The notes under the pieces were generated by a model. That model searched no databases and was not told the origin of the DNA. It saw only the letters and a program-made list of their open reading frames with translations. A program made the translations under genes and the position numbers. A stretch of DNA of 64,000 nucleotides from Paenibacillus sp. Root52. GTDB lineage: Bacteria; Bacillota; Bacilli; Paenibacillales; Paenibacillaceae. Below are positions 9,165-17,668 of this stretch, piece after piece; within the stretch, counting starts at the first letter, position 1; each line of letters opens with the position of its first letter. The stretch spans positions 62,001 through 126,000 of the forward strand of contig NZ_LMFO01000023.1 of NCBI RefSeq assembly GCF_001426865.1. The letters run 5' to 3'.

Positions 9165-9231
9165 GCCCTTATATTGGTGTTGCTTAATATAAGGGCGGAG
9201 GCGAAAAGAAAGCTATTGCCTTTCCGCCCTT
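9165..9231 (-). promoter_or_regulatory. Two mutually exclusive hairpins after the precursor gene (terminator/attenuator)
   Basis: In transcription order, hairpin 1 pairs 9218-9231 with 9191-9202 (AAGGGCGGA against TCCGCCCTT plus GGC/GCC). Hairpin 2 pairs GCCCTTATATT (9186-9196) with AATATAAGGGC (9165-9175), an 11-bp perfect stem, and is followed by TTTTTTTACTTTTTTTT. Bases 9191-9196 belong to both, so only one hairpin can form at a time. Hairpin 2 is a canonical terminator. Its strength should make the precursor transcript abundant relative to the enzyme genes downstream. Confidence 0.8.
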
Positions 9232-9263
9232 TAAGTATAATGACAATGCTTATAGCTTCTTAC

Positions 9264-9404
9264 TTAGGAAACAGGTGGATCATACAGATCAGCATCGTGT
9301 TCTGTGATCCAGTCGATTTGTCTGTAACCTTTACCTGCGAGGGTTTGGTTTACTTCCAAAACTTCAAGTGCTGGAGCTTGCCATTGCTTTTTTTCGATTT
9401 GCAT
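9264..9404 (-). CDS. Lasso-peptide precursor (A), 46 residues
   Basis: This short ORF starts at the ATG at 9404 behind a strong GGGGGTG site and ends in TAA. The leader (residues 1-22) has WQAPALEVLEV, matching the YxxPxL leader motif bound by B1 with Trp in place of Tyr, and ends in QTL with the conserved Thr at the penultimate position. Cleavage there gives a 24-residue core beginning AGKGYRQID, with Ala1 and Asp9 placed to form a 9-membered macrolactam. The 15-residue tail begins with Trp10, is acidic and ends DPPVS. The C-terminal Ser is the expected site of the cluster kinase. Tyr5 and Tyr19 are candidate sulfation sites. It lies between the cyclase and kinase genes. Confidence 0.93.
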   Translation of the reverse strand: MQIEKKQWQAPALEVLEVNQTLAGKGYRQIDWITEHDADLYDPPVS

Positions 9405-9467
9405 TGTGTTCACCCCCTTTCATGAGTGCATGTTGGATTAGGCACCAATCAATAGCACCATCCGGTA

Positions 9468-11399
9468 TCAGAATTGCCGGATATACCGATACACAATGAG
9501 GCTATGCATCATTAAGCGCAAGTCAGGATGCGATGCAAGCTCAGGACGAGGCTGAGGTATGTTTTGAAGAGCTGCATAGATTCGATCCGTGTTTAATATG
9601 CCAGCTACTCGACTATCAGAACACAATGCCCGAATTTCACTTGTGAATGCTCCCCAATCCGGAATCATGCGATGTAACCAATCGGCTGGCTGAACACCTC
9701 GTACACGCTGATTCAGTCTCACATTATCCGGTAACTCGGGTGACGTTGCCCGGCGGATTAATGATCGGTCTGTACCTTGATTAACATACTGCTCAATCGG
9801 TACAGAGAGACAAAACTGTATCACACGTGCATCACTCGTAGGATCTCGTTCCCAGGCACGATAACGGAGTGAACATTTTGTTGCCATTGCCCCATTTTTG
9901 CTCGCAATCGCCAGATTGTTGAACTTCTCTGCTCTCACTTTCAGGGCGTCTGCCTGGGCGCCACCTTGTAGCACAACCAGTGAGCCCAAACGATCCAACA
10001 CGCCTGTTTTTTGGGCGAATTCAGGATGAATCAATTGATTGGTTGCGTGTGGAATTCCACCACTTCGAGATGACTGAAATCGCTCTGGATACGCCTTCTG
10101 CGCTGTGATTCGAGCAATCCGTGAAAATTTCATCCCTGTACGTTCACTATATTGCTTCATTTCTTTGAATAGTCTCACCCAGCGTCCACTTCGCATTAAG
10201 CTTGCGTAATATTCTAGTGCCGGTCCCCAAGAGATCGTAAAGTTGCCCCTTGCTCCAGTGAGTAAAACGCCCGCATCCTGCTCACTGGCCTTTTCGTAAA
10301 AGCCGCGAATCCAGAACGAATTTTCAAAAAATTTATACGGCATCTCCATCATCTCAAGCCATGTATCCACTTCACTGAAGGGACTTCTGCCTTCAAAATC
10401 CAGATAATTCTCCGAAATGTTGCCTACATGATTCACCGTAGATCGAATGAAAGGTCGTTCATCTGCAAGCAATGTTTTGGGTGTATAATCTTTGAAATCA
10501 GACACAGGCACATAACTATAGGCGTTCAGCTTTTTCCCTTGGCTTCGCAATGTACCTGAGGCAAAACCAACAACCGCTCCTGAGTCAAGGCCACCACTTA
10601 AGGCAGCAGCGACTTGCCGATGAGTCCGCAATCGTGTGCTTACAGCTTGTGCAAAAACATCACGGAATGCTTCTACATACTCTCCATCCGATTTGAGGCG
10701 AAGTGGTTCAACCTCATCCCAGCGATGATACTGATTCAACTCGACCTTACCGTCTCGAAAAAGTAACGTATGAGCCGGAGGCAGTTGCCTCACACCCCGA
10801 TATGCAGTCAATTGAATGTCTGCTGCGCCATGCATTGCGGGGATCGCGAGAAACTCAGATAACCAGGATTCGCTTAATTCTTTGGAAACACCCTCCAAAG
10901 ACAACAGAGGATTCATTAGGGTGCAGAAGGCAAAGCGCTGTCCATCATGGCGATAGTACAGGGATCTCATGCCCGTAATATCTCTAGCCGCAAACAACGT
11001 ACGCTTGCGATCATCCCAGATAGCAAAAGCAAAGTCTCCAAGCAGTTTGCTTGTCACATCTGTCTGCCATCGTTGATATGCTCTTAGAATTAACTCACTA
11101 TCTGCCAACTCGGCTAACTCTCTTCTGGATATCTGCAATTGGTCTGCTAATTGCTCCCGATTGTCCAAGATAGCATCAGCGGTAATAGAGAGGCCGCTAG
11201 CCTCGTCATATAAAGGTATTTTTTCATGAACTGACTCTGGTGTAATCCACTGTGCATGACAGCTTAGGAATGCTTCATTGCCTTTCCACACCCCTGTCGT
11301 GTCTGCTGGAATATGACCCAAGCTGGCATACAACCGCCAACTATCTTCCCACAATGCTTCTTGACCCTCGGTGTGAACAATCCCCGCAATGGCGCTCAT
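9468..11399 (-). CDS. Lasso cyclase (C, asparagine-synthetase-like)
   Basis: 643 residues. An N-terminal class II glutaminase-like domain (starting MSAIAGIV, without the catalytic Cys2 of true asparagine synthetase) is followed by an ATP-binding synthetase domain with the PP-loop ALSGGLDSGAVVG. Loss of Cys2 fits lasso cyclases, which adenylate the side-chain carboxylate of the ring Asp and let the core N-terminus attack it. The start codon overlaps the sulfotransferase stop (ATGA), so the two are coupled. The gap to the precursor gene is 63 bp. Confidence 0.93.
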   Translation of the reverse strand: MSAIAGIVHTEGQEALWEDSWRLYASLGHIPADTTGVWKGNEAFLSCHAQWITPESVHEKIPLYDEASGLSITADAILDNREQLADQLQISRRELAELADSELILRAYQRWQTDVTSKLLGDFAFAIWDDRKRTLFAARDITGMRSLYYRHDGQRFAFCTLMNPLLSLEGVSKELSESWLSEFLAIPAMHGAADIQLTAYRGVRQLPPAHTLLFRDGKVELNQYHRWDEVEPLRLKSDGEYVEAFRDVFAQAVSTRLRTHRQVAAALSGGLDSGAVVGFASGTLRSQGKKLNAYSYVPVSDFKDYTPKTLLADERPFIRSTVNHVGNISENYLDFEGRSPFSEVDTWLEMMEMPYKFFENSFWIRGFYEKASEQDAGVLLTGARGNFTISWGPALEYYASLMRSGRWVRLFKEMKQYSERTGMKFSRIARITAQKAYPERFQSSRSGGIPHATNQLIHPEFAQKTGVLDRLGSLVVLQGGAQADALKVRAEKFNNLAIASKNGAMATKCSLRYRAWERDPTSDARVIQFCLSVPIEQYVNQGTDRSLIRRATSPELPDNVRLNQRVRGVQPADWLHRMIPDWGAFTSEIRALCSDSRVAGILNTDRIYAALQNIPQPRPELASHPDLRLMMHSLIVYRYIRQF

Positions 11400-12670
11400 G
11401 ACTTTCCTCCCCGTAGAATCTTGCGCTGGGATGCCCAGGCACTAAGCTGATGACCAAATGGAATCAAGGATTTGATCCGCTGTATCTTGCTTTGCGTCGA
11501 GGCTAGTTGCAGCTTTAATCTCTCGCGCTCGTTATATCCTCGCTCTAACCGATGATCCGCAGCCCGTAATGCAGCTTCCAATTGCCTTATCGTTGCTAAT
11601 GCAGCTAGCGTTGGATCGGGTGCTGATGCTTGCTGTGTATCTGTGGCATCTGTTCTTTCATGTTCGGACCGTACTGCTGCAGCTTCAGGCTTTATTCGGT
11701 AATGAGGCTGCCACTCACATCCGGTTGCTTTTGTGAATTGACGTGTAAGTCGTTCCACAATTTCTTGATCTGCACTGGCTTCATAACGTACACCCGTCCA
11801 CTGCTCCGCTTCCTCTAACTGCTGGCTGTACCCCATTCGATGAAACAAATCTGCTCCAATGGTTCGGCAATATAGCTCAACTTCTTGACGATCAAGTATA
11901 CTTTTCCAGTTGTTAATTGAATCCTTGTGTGCTTCCTGATGTGATGCCAAGAACGGATCGCCTACACCCATGCTGTAGAACATATTGGATTTCGTCGTAT
12001 CCACAAACCGTCCATATTGCTCCATGCCCTCTTCATAGGCGATCCCGAGAAAGGTACATAGCTTCTCCAGTTCGTCCTTGGGGCTTGCGACGAGTTGTTC
12101 ATACTTTATCTCATAAGCTTGAGGATGCTCTACCTCAAAGTAATCATTTAGTCTGAGCAAACCTAAGGTCAGGTCAACGGCTCTCATATTCAATTCGGGA
12201 CTTTGTAAACTCTGAATGAGTTCGAATCCATTGCCTGAGTTACGGTTAACTTTTTTGAATGATGCAGCAATGGAAAGTGGATTACGCTGGAGATGAATTC
12301 GCTTGGACTGTGGAAAGAGACGATCAAGCCATTCCAGCATATAATAGTAACGCGGAGATTTATCTACAACGAAGTCTGCCCCGCTGCCTTGTAGGAAACC
12401 ATTATAGATTTCTAGGGCGAATCTTCGACATGCTTGTTCAAATACATCCTCAGACACCATCGCGCTATAGAACTGACGAATGATGGCATTCCCACCATAG
12501 GGGCGAGGTTCTGCTTTGGCCAGATCAACCAGACTCATTAGGAACCACATCTCTTGCGTGGCAAATATGCGGCTGTGATTTTGTAACATGACGGTGGAGA
12601 GTGAACTTCCACTGCGAGGGACACAAAGTAAAAATACAAGTCCGTTACCTTGAATATCTACCAATGGCAT
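11396..12670 (-). CDS. PAPS-dependent sulfotransferase, first gene of the lasso cluster
   Basis: 424 residues. CVPRSGSSLSTVML is a 5'-phosphosulfate-binding loop and RIHLQRNPLSIAASFKKVNRNSG fits the 3'-phosphate-binding region, placing it in the Sulfotransfer_3 group. VVDKSPRYY is also typical. The sulfotransferase domain ends near residue 300. A C-terminal extension of about 80 residues (EAALRAADHRLERGYNERE and following) looks like a coiled coil ending in a basic helix. AAGGAG lies close upstream of the ATG at 12670; an earlier TTG at 12715 is less likely. It overlaps the cyclase gene by 4 bp. The likely substrate is the lasso peptide (inferred), perhaps at Tyr, Ser or Thr. Confidence 0.85.
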   Translation of the reverse strand: MPLVDIQGNGLVFLLCVPRSGSSLSTVMLQNHSRIFATQEMWFLMSLVDLAKAEPRPYGGNAIIRQFYSAMVSEDVFEQACRRFALEIYNGFLQGSGADFVVDKSPRYYYMLEWLDRLFPQSKRIHLQRNPLSIAASFKKVNRNSGNGFELIQSLQSPELNMRAVDLTLGLLRLNDYFEVEHPQAYEIKYEQLVASPKDELEKLCTFLGIAYEEGMEQYGRFVDTTKSNMFYSMGVGDPFLASHQEAHKDSINNWKSILDRQEVELYCRTIGADLFHRMGYSQQLEEAEQWTGVRYEASADQEIVERLTRQFTKATGCEWQPHYRIKPEAAAVRSEHERTDATDTQQASAPDPTLAALATIRQLEAALRAADHRLERGYNERERLKLQLASTQSKIQRIKSLIPFGHQLSAWASQRKILRGGKS

Positions 12671-12780
12671 CCTCTCCTTTTGTTTATATAATAAGCATGC
12701 AGTTGGTATACTCAAGAAAGCTCGAGGATCAGACGTGATTTCGTATGCCTAGACAATATATGTACTTTCGACAACGTTTT

Positions 12781-12798
12781 TGATACGTTATGTATTCA
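12781..12798 (-). promoter_or_regulatory. Imperfect second copy of the lasso-operon operator
   Basis: TGATACGTTATGTATTCA repeats the TGATAC...GTATCA arms of the palindrome at 12812-12828, with one inserted base in the second arm. It lies at about +1 of the predicted transcript, a position suited to a secondary repressor site. Confidence 0.4.
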
Positions 12799-12805
12799 TA
12801 GTTTT

Positions 12806-12834
12806 ACTCTATGATACAAAATGTATCATGTCAA
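12806..12834 (-). promoter_or_regulatory. Lasso-operon promoter with operator palindrome in the spacer
   Basis: On the minus strand, TTGACA (12829-12834) and TAGAGT (12806-12811) are separated by exactly 17 bp. That spacer is itself a perfect palindrome with arms TGATACA and TGTATCA around three bases. A protein bound there would block RNA polymerase. The predicted start near 12799 leaves a leader of about 130 nt before the sulfotransferase ATG. No regulator gene sits in the cluster. Confidence 0.65.
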
Positions 12835-12956
12835 TCTTTTATTTTCAATTTTTCATAATTTTCGTGCGAATCTTCGTTGCTACCGTTGTTGAATCACCCC
12901 TCCATACCTATTCCGGTCATCTTCTCATTTATGACTTGTCGCCAAATAAAAAAACT

Positions 12957-12988
12957 CCAGGATCTGTTCAACGAATGAACTGACCTGA
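12957..12988 (-). terminator. Terminator of the MFS transporter gene
   Basis: On the minus strand a bulged stem (CAGGTCAGTTCA against TGAACAGATCCTG) is followed by GAGTTTTTTTATTT. It lies about 160 bp after the MFS stop and upstream of the lasso promoter, so it insulates the cluster. Confidence 0.7.
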
Positions 12989-13143
12989 AGCTCTATAGGA
13001 TTATGAGATGGATTCCAGTGACAGATAGGATTCATAATCTCATGTTTAGCTGATATGTGAATTGAACTATAGAATATTTACACTTGCCACTCCGATGACA
13101 GAACAACCTTCCGATCGCTGTTATCCCAGTGCTACGCTTGAAG

Positions 13144-14481
13144 TTATCCTGATACATTGATATCTGATCCAACCTTGAGCGCGTGTCTGCCCCACTGCTT
13201 CTGATCCTCCTGGTCCGCAAGCTGAGCATCCGTGATTCCCTGCTGTACTTTGACCGTTAACAAGAAGGCGATGCCTGCAACAAAGAAGAAAATTAAAGAC
13301 AGTATCCCCCAGCGACTTGAACCCGTTAATTGACCTACCAGTCCGAACACAAACGGTCCAAAGATAGAGGAAAATTTGCCTGTTATGTTGACGAATCCAA
13401 AATACTCCCCTGTCCTGCCAGAAGGCATCAGATTACTGAACAAGGAACGGGCCGTAGACTGACTGACGCCCTGTACCACACCAACAAGCCCGGCAAGTAT
13501 ATAGAAATGAAGCGCCTCTGTCATGAAATAACCGAGAATAACGATACATATGTACACCGACAAGCTTACCAGCAATATTGGTTTAGCTCCCCAACGCTGT
13601 GCCCAAGCCCCCAGTAATAACGTACATGGGAAACCAACAAATTGGGTGATTAACAGCGCAAGCATTAGATCCGTAGTCCCAATACCGATGCTTGTCCCAT
13701 AAATAGTCGCCATCAGGATAATGGTATTAATTCCATCATTAAAAAACCAAAAGGCAACCAACATCCGTATTAATTGAGGAAAACGTAACATCTGTTTGAA
13801 GGTTTGACGTAGTCTGCGTGCACCTACTCGGGCATATCCTCCCCATGATTGTGGTAAATCTCTTGCCGCAGGACGGCGTGGAGCGAAGCGGAAGATTGGG
13901 ATAGAAAACAGCAACCACCAGATCGCTACAGAGACAAAGGCAAGCCGAGTACCTGCTAATGTACTGTCCAAGCCAAACCAGCTTGGCTGTTGTATCATTA
14001 ACAAGTTGAGTGCTAACAACAAACCTCCGCCGATATAACCATATGCATACCCCTTCGAAGAGATCATCTCACGCCGTTCGATCGGTACAAGATCAGGCAA
14101 CATTGCATCATAAAATGTATTACCGCCTGCAAAACCTATCGTAGAAATAATAAGCAGTACGGATGCCAGAAGCCAGTCTCCTTCTCCTACAATACTGAAT
14201 CCCAGTGTAGCCATTATGCCTATTAAGGCAAATACTCGCAGGAAGTCCCCTTTACGTCCCGATAAATCGGAAAGCGTGCCTAATAAAGGCGTGAGTAAAG
14301 CTACGCATAACATACCAATGGAATGCGTGTACGCCAAATAAGACGCGGCTGTATCCGCATCTAGTGTCGCTGCTGCTACTGAAGCATAGAAGACAGGAAG
14401 CACAGCCGCTAGCACTGTTGTTGCATAAGCCGAATTAGCCCAATCATACATAATCCAAGCTTTAACCGCCCGTTTCTCCAA
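13144..14481 (-). CDS. UMF1/Atg22-type MFS transporter
   Basis: About 445 residues with twelve predicted membrane segments. The N-terminus KAWIMYDWANSAYATTVLAAVLPVFYAS is the signature of the UMF1 (Atg22-like) family of the major facilitator superfamily. Substrates of bacterial members are not established. The frame is open to 14607, but AAGGAAGGG lies six bases before a TTG at 14481. Starting there gives the usual short N-terminus, so TTG is preferred over the upstream ATGs. It ends just before the lasso promoter region; no functional link is visible. Confidence 0.85.
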   Translation of the reverse strand: MEKRAVKAWIMYDWANSAYATTVLAAVLPVFYASVAAATLDADTAASYLAYTHSIGMLCVALLTPLLGTLSDLSGRKGDFLRVFALIGIMATLGFSIVGEGDWLLASVLLIISTIGFAGGNTFYDAMLPDLVPIERREMISSKGYAYGYIGGGLLLALNLLMIQQPSWFGLDSTLAGTRLAFVSVAIWWLLFSIPIFRFAPRRPAARDLPQSWGGYARVGARRLRQTFKQMLRFPQLIRMLVAFWFFNDGINTIILMATIYGTSIGIGTTDLMLALLITQFVGFPCTLLLGAWAQRWGAKPILLVSLSVYICIVILGYFMTEALHFYILAGLVGVVQGVSQSTARSLFSNLMPSGRTGEYFGFVNITGKFSSIFGPFVFGLVGQLTGSSRWGILSLIFFFVAGIAFLLTVKVQQGITDAQLADQEDQKQWGRHALKVGSDINVSG

Positions 14482-14875
14482 ATAAAACCCTTCCTTTGCA
14501 TACATCCTCATATGGGATGCCGGATCAATTCCATTTCGAGGTTGTTCCAAATGTCCGTTATGGCTTATAAAACACACCTTGTAACAACGAACTTTATGAA
14601 CTCGCACCTTTCTATTCTAAAGGAAGTTTATCATACTTGTTCCCGCTTTTTGTAAATTATCGCAATGAAATCGTGCTACAACATGTATTCCAATCAAAAT
14701 AGTCTAAAAAGCCCTTAACGTCCCACAGGATGCGACTATTCCGAATGATTCAATGCTACTCGCTTCATAAATGTATCATTTTATATGCTCTCTCATCACA
14801 TATCGTCCCCGCCCGTGAATATACTTAATTACCGACAGGCCAAACTGTGCCGCGTAATCAATGGGGGGTGCCTAC
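14482..14875. other. Divergent intergenic region, 394 bp
   Basis: This lies between the MFS transporter and yhbH and must hold the promoters of both. It is AT-rich around 14760-14800, but no pair of promoter boxes stood out. No ORF or clear hairpin was found. Confidence 0.5.
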
Positions 14876-16042
14876 ATGTCAAATTCACACCAGCCTTACT
14901 CGTTCGTCGTATCCCGGGAAGATTGGTCGCTTCACCGCAAAGGGTACCAGGACCAACAGCGCCATCAGCAAAAGGTTAAAGATGTCATTAAGCAAAATCT
15001 TCCGGATCTAATCACGGAGGAAAACATCATCATGTCTGATGGAAAACAAATCATCAAGGTACCAATCCGCAGTCTGGATGAGTACCGTTTTGTGTATAAC
15101 TACCAGAAGCAAAAACATGTGGGGCAAGGTGATGGTGACAGTCAGGTCGGTGACGTCATCGGTCGTGATCCTGCGTCGCAGAAGCCAGGAAAAGGCGAAA
15201 AAGCCGGCGATCAGCCCGGTCATGACATCGTGGAAGCGGAAGTTAGCATAGAGGAATTGGAAGATATGTTATTTGCAGAACTGGAGCTTCCAGATCTGAA
15301 ACAGAAGGACAAAGATCTCATCGAGACACATACGGTCGTCTTCAACGATATTCGCAAAAAAGGAATGCAGTCTAACATTGATAAGAAACGAACCATTTTG
15401 GAGAACTTACGCCGAAATGCAACAACGGGCAATCCCGGCATTCATCACATCAGTCCTGACGATCTGCGGTATAAGACGTGGGAAGATAAGATCATTCCAC
15501 AATCCAACGCTGTCATTATTGCGATGATGGATACTTCAGGGTCGATGGGCTCTTTCGAAAAATACTGCGCACGCAGCTTCTTCTTCTGGATGACTCGTTT
15601 CCTGCGTCGTCAATATGAGAAGGTCGAAATTGTGTTTCTTGCTCATCATACCGAAGCTAAAGAGGTCACCGAAGAGGAATTCTTCACCCGCGGCGAGAGC
15701 GGGGGCACCATCTGTTCCTCCGTATATATGAAAGCACTGGATATTATCGATTCACGTTACCCTCCTTCCAGCTACAACATCTATCCTTTTCATTTCTCTG
15801 ATGGGGATAATCTAACCTCTGACAACGAGCGTTGTGTGAAGCTGATCGGCGAGTTAATGAAACGAAGTAACATGTTCGGTTATGGAGAAGTGAACCAATA
15901 CAATCGCAGCAGTACACTCATGTCTGCTTATCGCCATATCAAGATGGACCAGTTCATGTATTATGTGATCAAAGAAAAAGGCGAAGTATACAAAGCTTTG
16001 CGCAGCTTTTTTCAGAAACGCGAAGGAGGCAGTGTAGGATGA
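14876..16042 (+). CDS. yhbH: Sporulation protein YhbH (DUF444 family)
   Basis: 388 residues. A charged N-terminal region is followed by a von Willebrand-like domain with VIIAMMDTSGSMGSFEKY, a DxSxS metal-site motif. YhbH/YeaH proteins usually accompany PrkA and SpoVR and act in sporulation and stress; their biochemistry is unclear. GGGGGGTG lies five bases before the ATG at 14876, so this is preferred over the ATG at 14861. The stop overlaps the spoVR start by 4 bp. The PrkA partner is encoded separately, at 26494-28389. Confidence 0.92.
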   Translation: MSNSHQPYSFVVSREDWSLHRKGYQDQQRHQQKVKDVIKQNLPDLITEENIIMSDGKQIIKVPIRSLDEYRFVYNYQKQKHVGQGDGDSQVGDVIGRDPASQKPGKGEKAGDQPGHDIVEAEVSIEELEDMLFAELELPDLKQKDKDLIETHTVVFNDIRKKGMQSNIDKKRTILENLRRNATTGNPGIHHISPDDLRYKTWEDKIIPQSNAVIIAMMDTSGSMGSFEKYCARSFFFWMTRFLRRQYEKVEIVFLAHHTEAKEVTEEEFFTRGESGGTICSSVYMKALDIIDSRYPPSSYNIYPFHFSDGDNLTSDNERCVKLIGELMKRSNMFGYGEVNQYNRSSTLMSAYRHIKMDQFMYYVIKEKGEVYKALRSFFQKREGGSVG

Positions 16043-17475
16043 CCGATGAAATCCGCGACCTTGAATATGCCATTGCCGAAATTATGGAGATTGCCGATGG
16101 ATTCGGCCTAGATTACTACCCCATGCGTTACGAAATTTGCCCGTCAGACATCATCTATACCTTTGGCGCCTATGGCATGCCTACTCGTTTCAGCCACTGG
16201 AGCTTTGGCAAAACCTTTCATAAGATGAAGATGCAATACGATTTTGGACTTAGCAAAATATACGAGCTTGTGATCAACTCTAACCCTTGTTACGCCTTCT
16301 TGCTCGACGGAAACTCCCTTATTCAAAATAAACTCATTGTGGCACACGTGCTTGCGCACTGTGACTTTTTCAAAAACAATGCCCGCTTCTCTAAGTCAAA
16401 CCGAAATATGGTCGAGAGCATGGCAGCGACAGCCGACCGGATCAGCAACTATGAGATGGAATACGGTACGGAGGCCGTGGAAGCCTTCATCGATGCTGTC
16501 ATTGCCATTCAGGAGCATGTTGATCCACAGCTCATCAAGCCCCGTCAATTGGACAAACAACGTTACATGGAAATGAAGATACGTGAACAGCGTGGGGAGA
16601 AAGCGCCTAGACCCGAAGGGCGTTATGACGATTTATGGGCTCTGGACGATAGACAGGATGAGGCAACTCCTGCAGATGGAATTAAAGTCCATCACTTCCC
16701 CCCTGAGCCGGAAAAAGATGTGATGTGGTTCATCCAAGAGTTTTCCGAAGTGTTAACGGATTGGCAGCGGGATATCATGAGTATGATGCGCGAAGAAATG
16801 CTTTATTTCTGGCCGCAGATGGAAACCAAAATCATGAACGAAGGCTGGGCTTCGTACTGGCATCAACGCATTATACGCGAATTGGATCTCAGTAGTGAAG
16901 ATACCATTGAATTCGCCAAGCTGAATTCCTCTGTCGTGCAGCCGTCCAAACAAAGCCTGAATCCATATTATCTAGGACTTAAAATATTCGAGGATATTGA
17001 GCACCGATGGGATCATCCATCTAAGGAAGAGCGGGAACGCTTTGGACGCAAACCGGGTATGGGTCGTGCCAAAATGTTCGAGGTTCGTGAGTTCGATTCA
17101 GACACCTCGTTTATCCGCAATTACATGACCAAACAATTAACGGAAGACCTTGACCTATACGTTTTTGAGAAAAAGGGCCCAGACTGGAAAATCACCGACA
17201 AGTCTTGGGAAAACATACGCGATCAGCTTGTATTCTCACGCGTGAACGGCGGCTCTCCTTACCTCGTTGTTCAAGACGCAGACTATTTGCGAACCGGCGA
17301 GCTTGTCCTCAAACATCAATATGAAGGCATTGAGCTGGATCTTAAATATATGGAGCGCACCCTCCCTTATCTCTACAAGCTATGGGGGCGCACAGTGCAT
17401 CTGGAAACCCGTGTAGAGGATAAACCAATCTGGTTCACCTATGATGGCAAGAAGCACCATCGCAAGTTTATGTGA
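16039..17475 (+). CDS. spoVR: SpoVR family protein
   Basis: 478 residues, the normal family length. The family pattern is clear: LIVAHVLAHCDFFKNNARF with conserved His and Asp, NEGWASYWHQRI, LNPYYLGLKIFEDIE and YVFEKKGPDWKI. SpoVR is needed for cortex formation in Bacillus subtilis, while homologues outside spore formers are stress proteins. The start ATG overlaps the yhbH stop (ATGA), which indicates translational coupling. Confidence 0.95.
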   Translation: MTDEIRDLEYAIAEIMEIADGFGLDYYPMRYEICPSDIIYTFGAYGMPTRFSHWSFGKTFHKMKMQYDFGLSKIYELVINSNPCYAFLLDGNSLIQNKLIVAHVLAHCDFFKNNARFSKSNRNMVESMAATADRISNYEMEYGTEAVEAFIDAVIAIQEHVDPQLIKPRQLDKQRYMEMKIREQRGEKAPRPEGRYDDLWALDDRQDEATPADGIKVHHFPPEPEKDVMWFIQEFSEVLTDWQRDIMSMMREEMLYFWPQMETKIMNEGWASYWHQRIIRELDLSSEDTIEFAKLNSSVVQPSKQSLNPYYLGLKIFEDIEHRWDHPSKEERERFGRKPGMGRAKMFEVREFDSDTSFIRNYMTKQLTEDLDLYVFEKKGPDWKITDKSWENIRDQLVFSRVNGGSPYLVVQDADYLRTGELVLKHQYEGIELDLKYMERTLPYLYKLWGRTVHLETRVEDKPIWFTYDGKKHHRKFM

Positions 17476-17562
17476 TATGTCCTCACTTTGATTACTTAAT
17501 GAACCCGAGTGGATTTAATTATTCACATTCTTTTTTTATCCAATATGTATGATCAACAAATA

Positions 17563-17602
17563 AAGCGGCAAGTCCCTGTAGAATAACGGAGACTTGCCGC
17601 TT
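17563..17602. terminator. Bidirectional terminator between spoVR and the MHYT gene
   Basis: A 12-bp stem (AAGCGGCAAGTC with GACTTGCCGCTT) lies between two convergent genes. The T-run is weak on both sides. Confidence 0.65.
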
Positions 17603-17668
17603 GGCATGATGTTATAAAAATAGGAATATAGCTAGTGAAGCCTCAATCCCACAATTTCAAAACCAATT

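Noticed and set aside
12671..12715. Longer sulfotransferase start at a TTG (12715)
   Set aside because: No ribosome site precedes it, while AAGGAG lies before the ATG at 12670.
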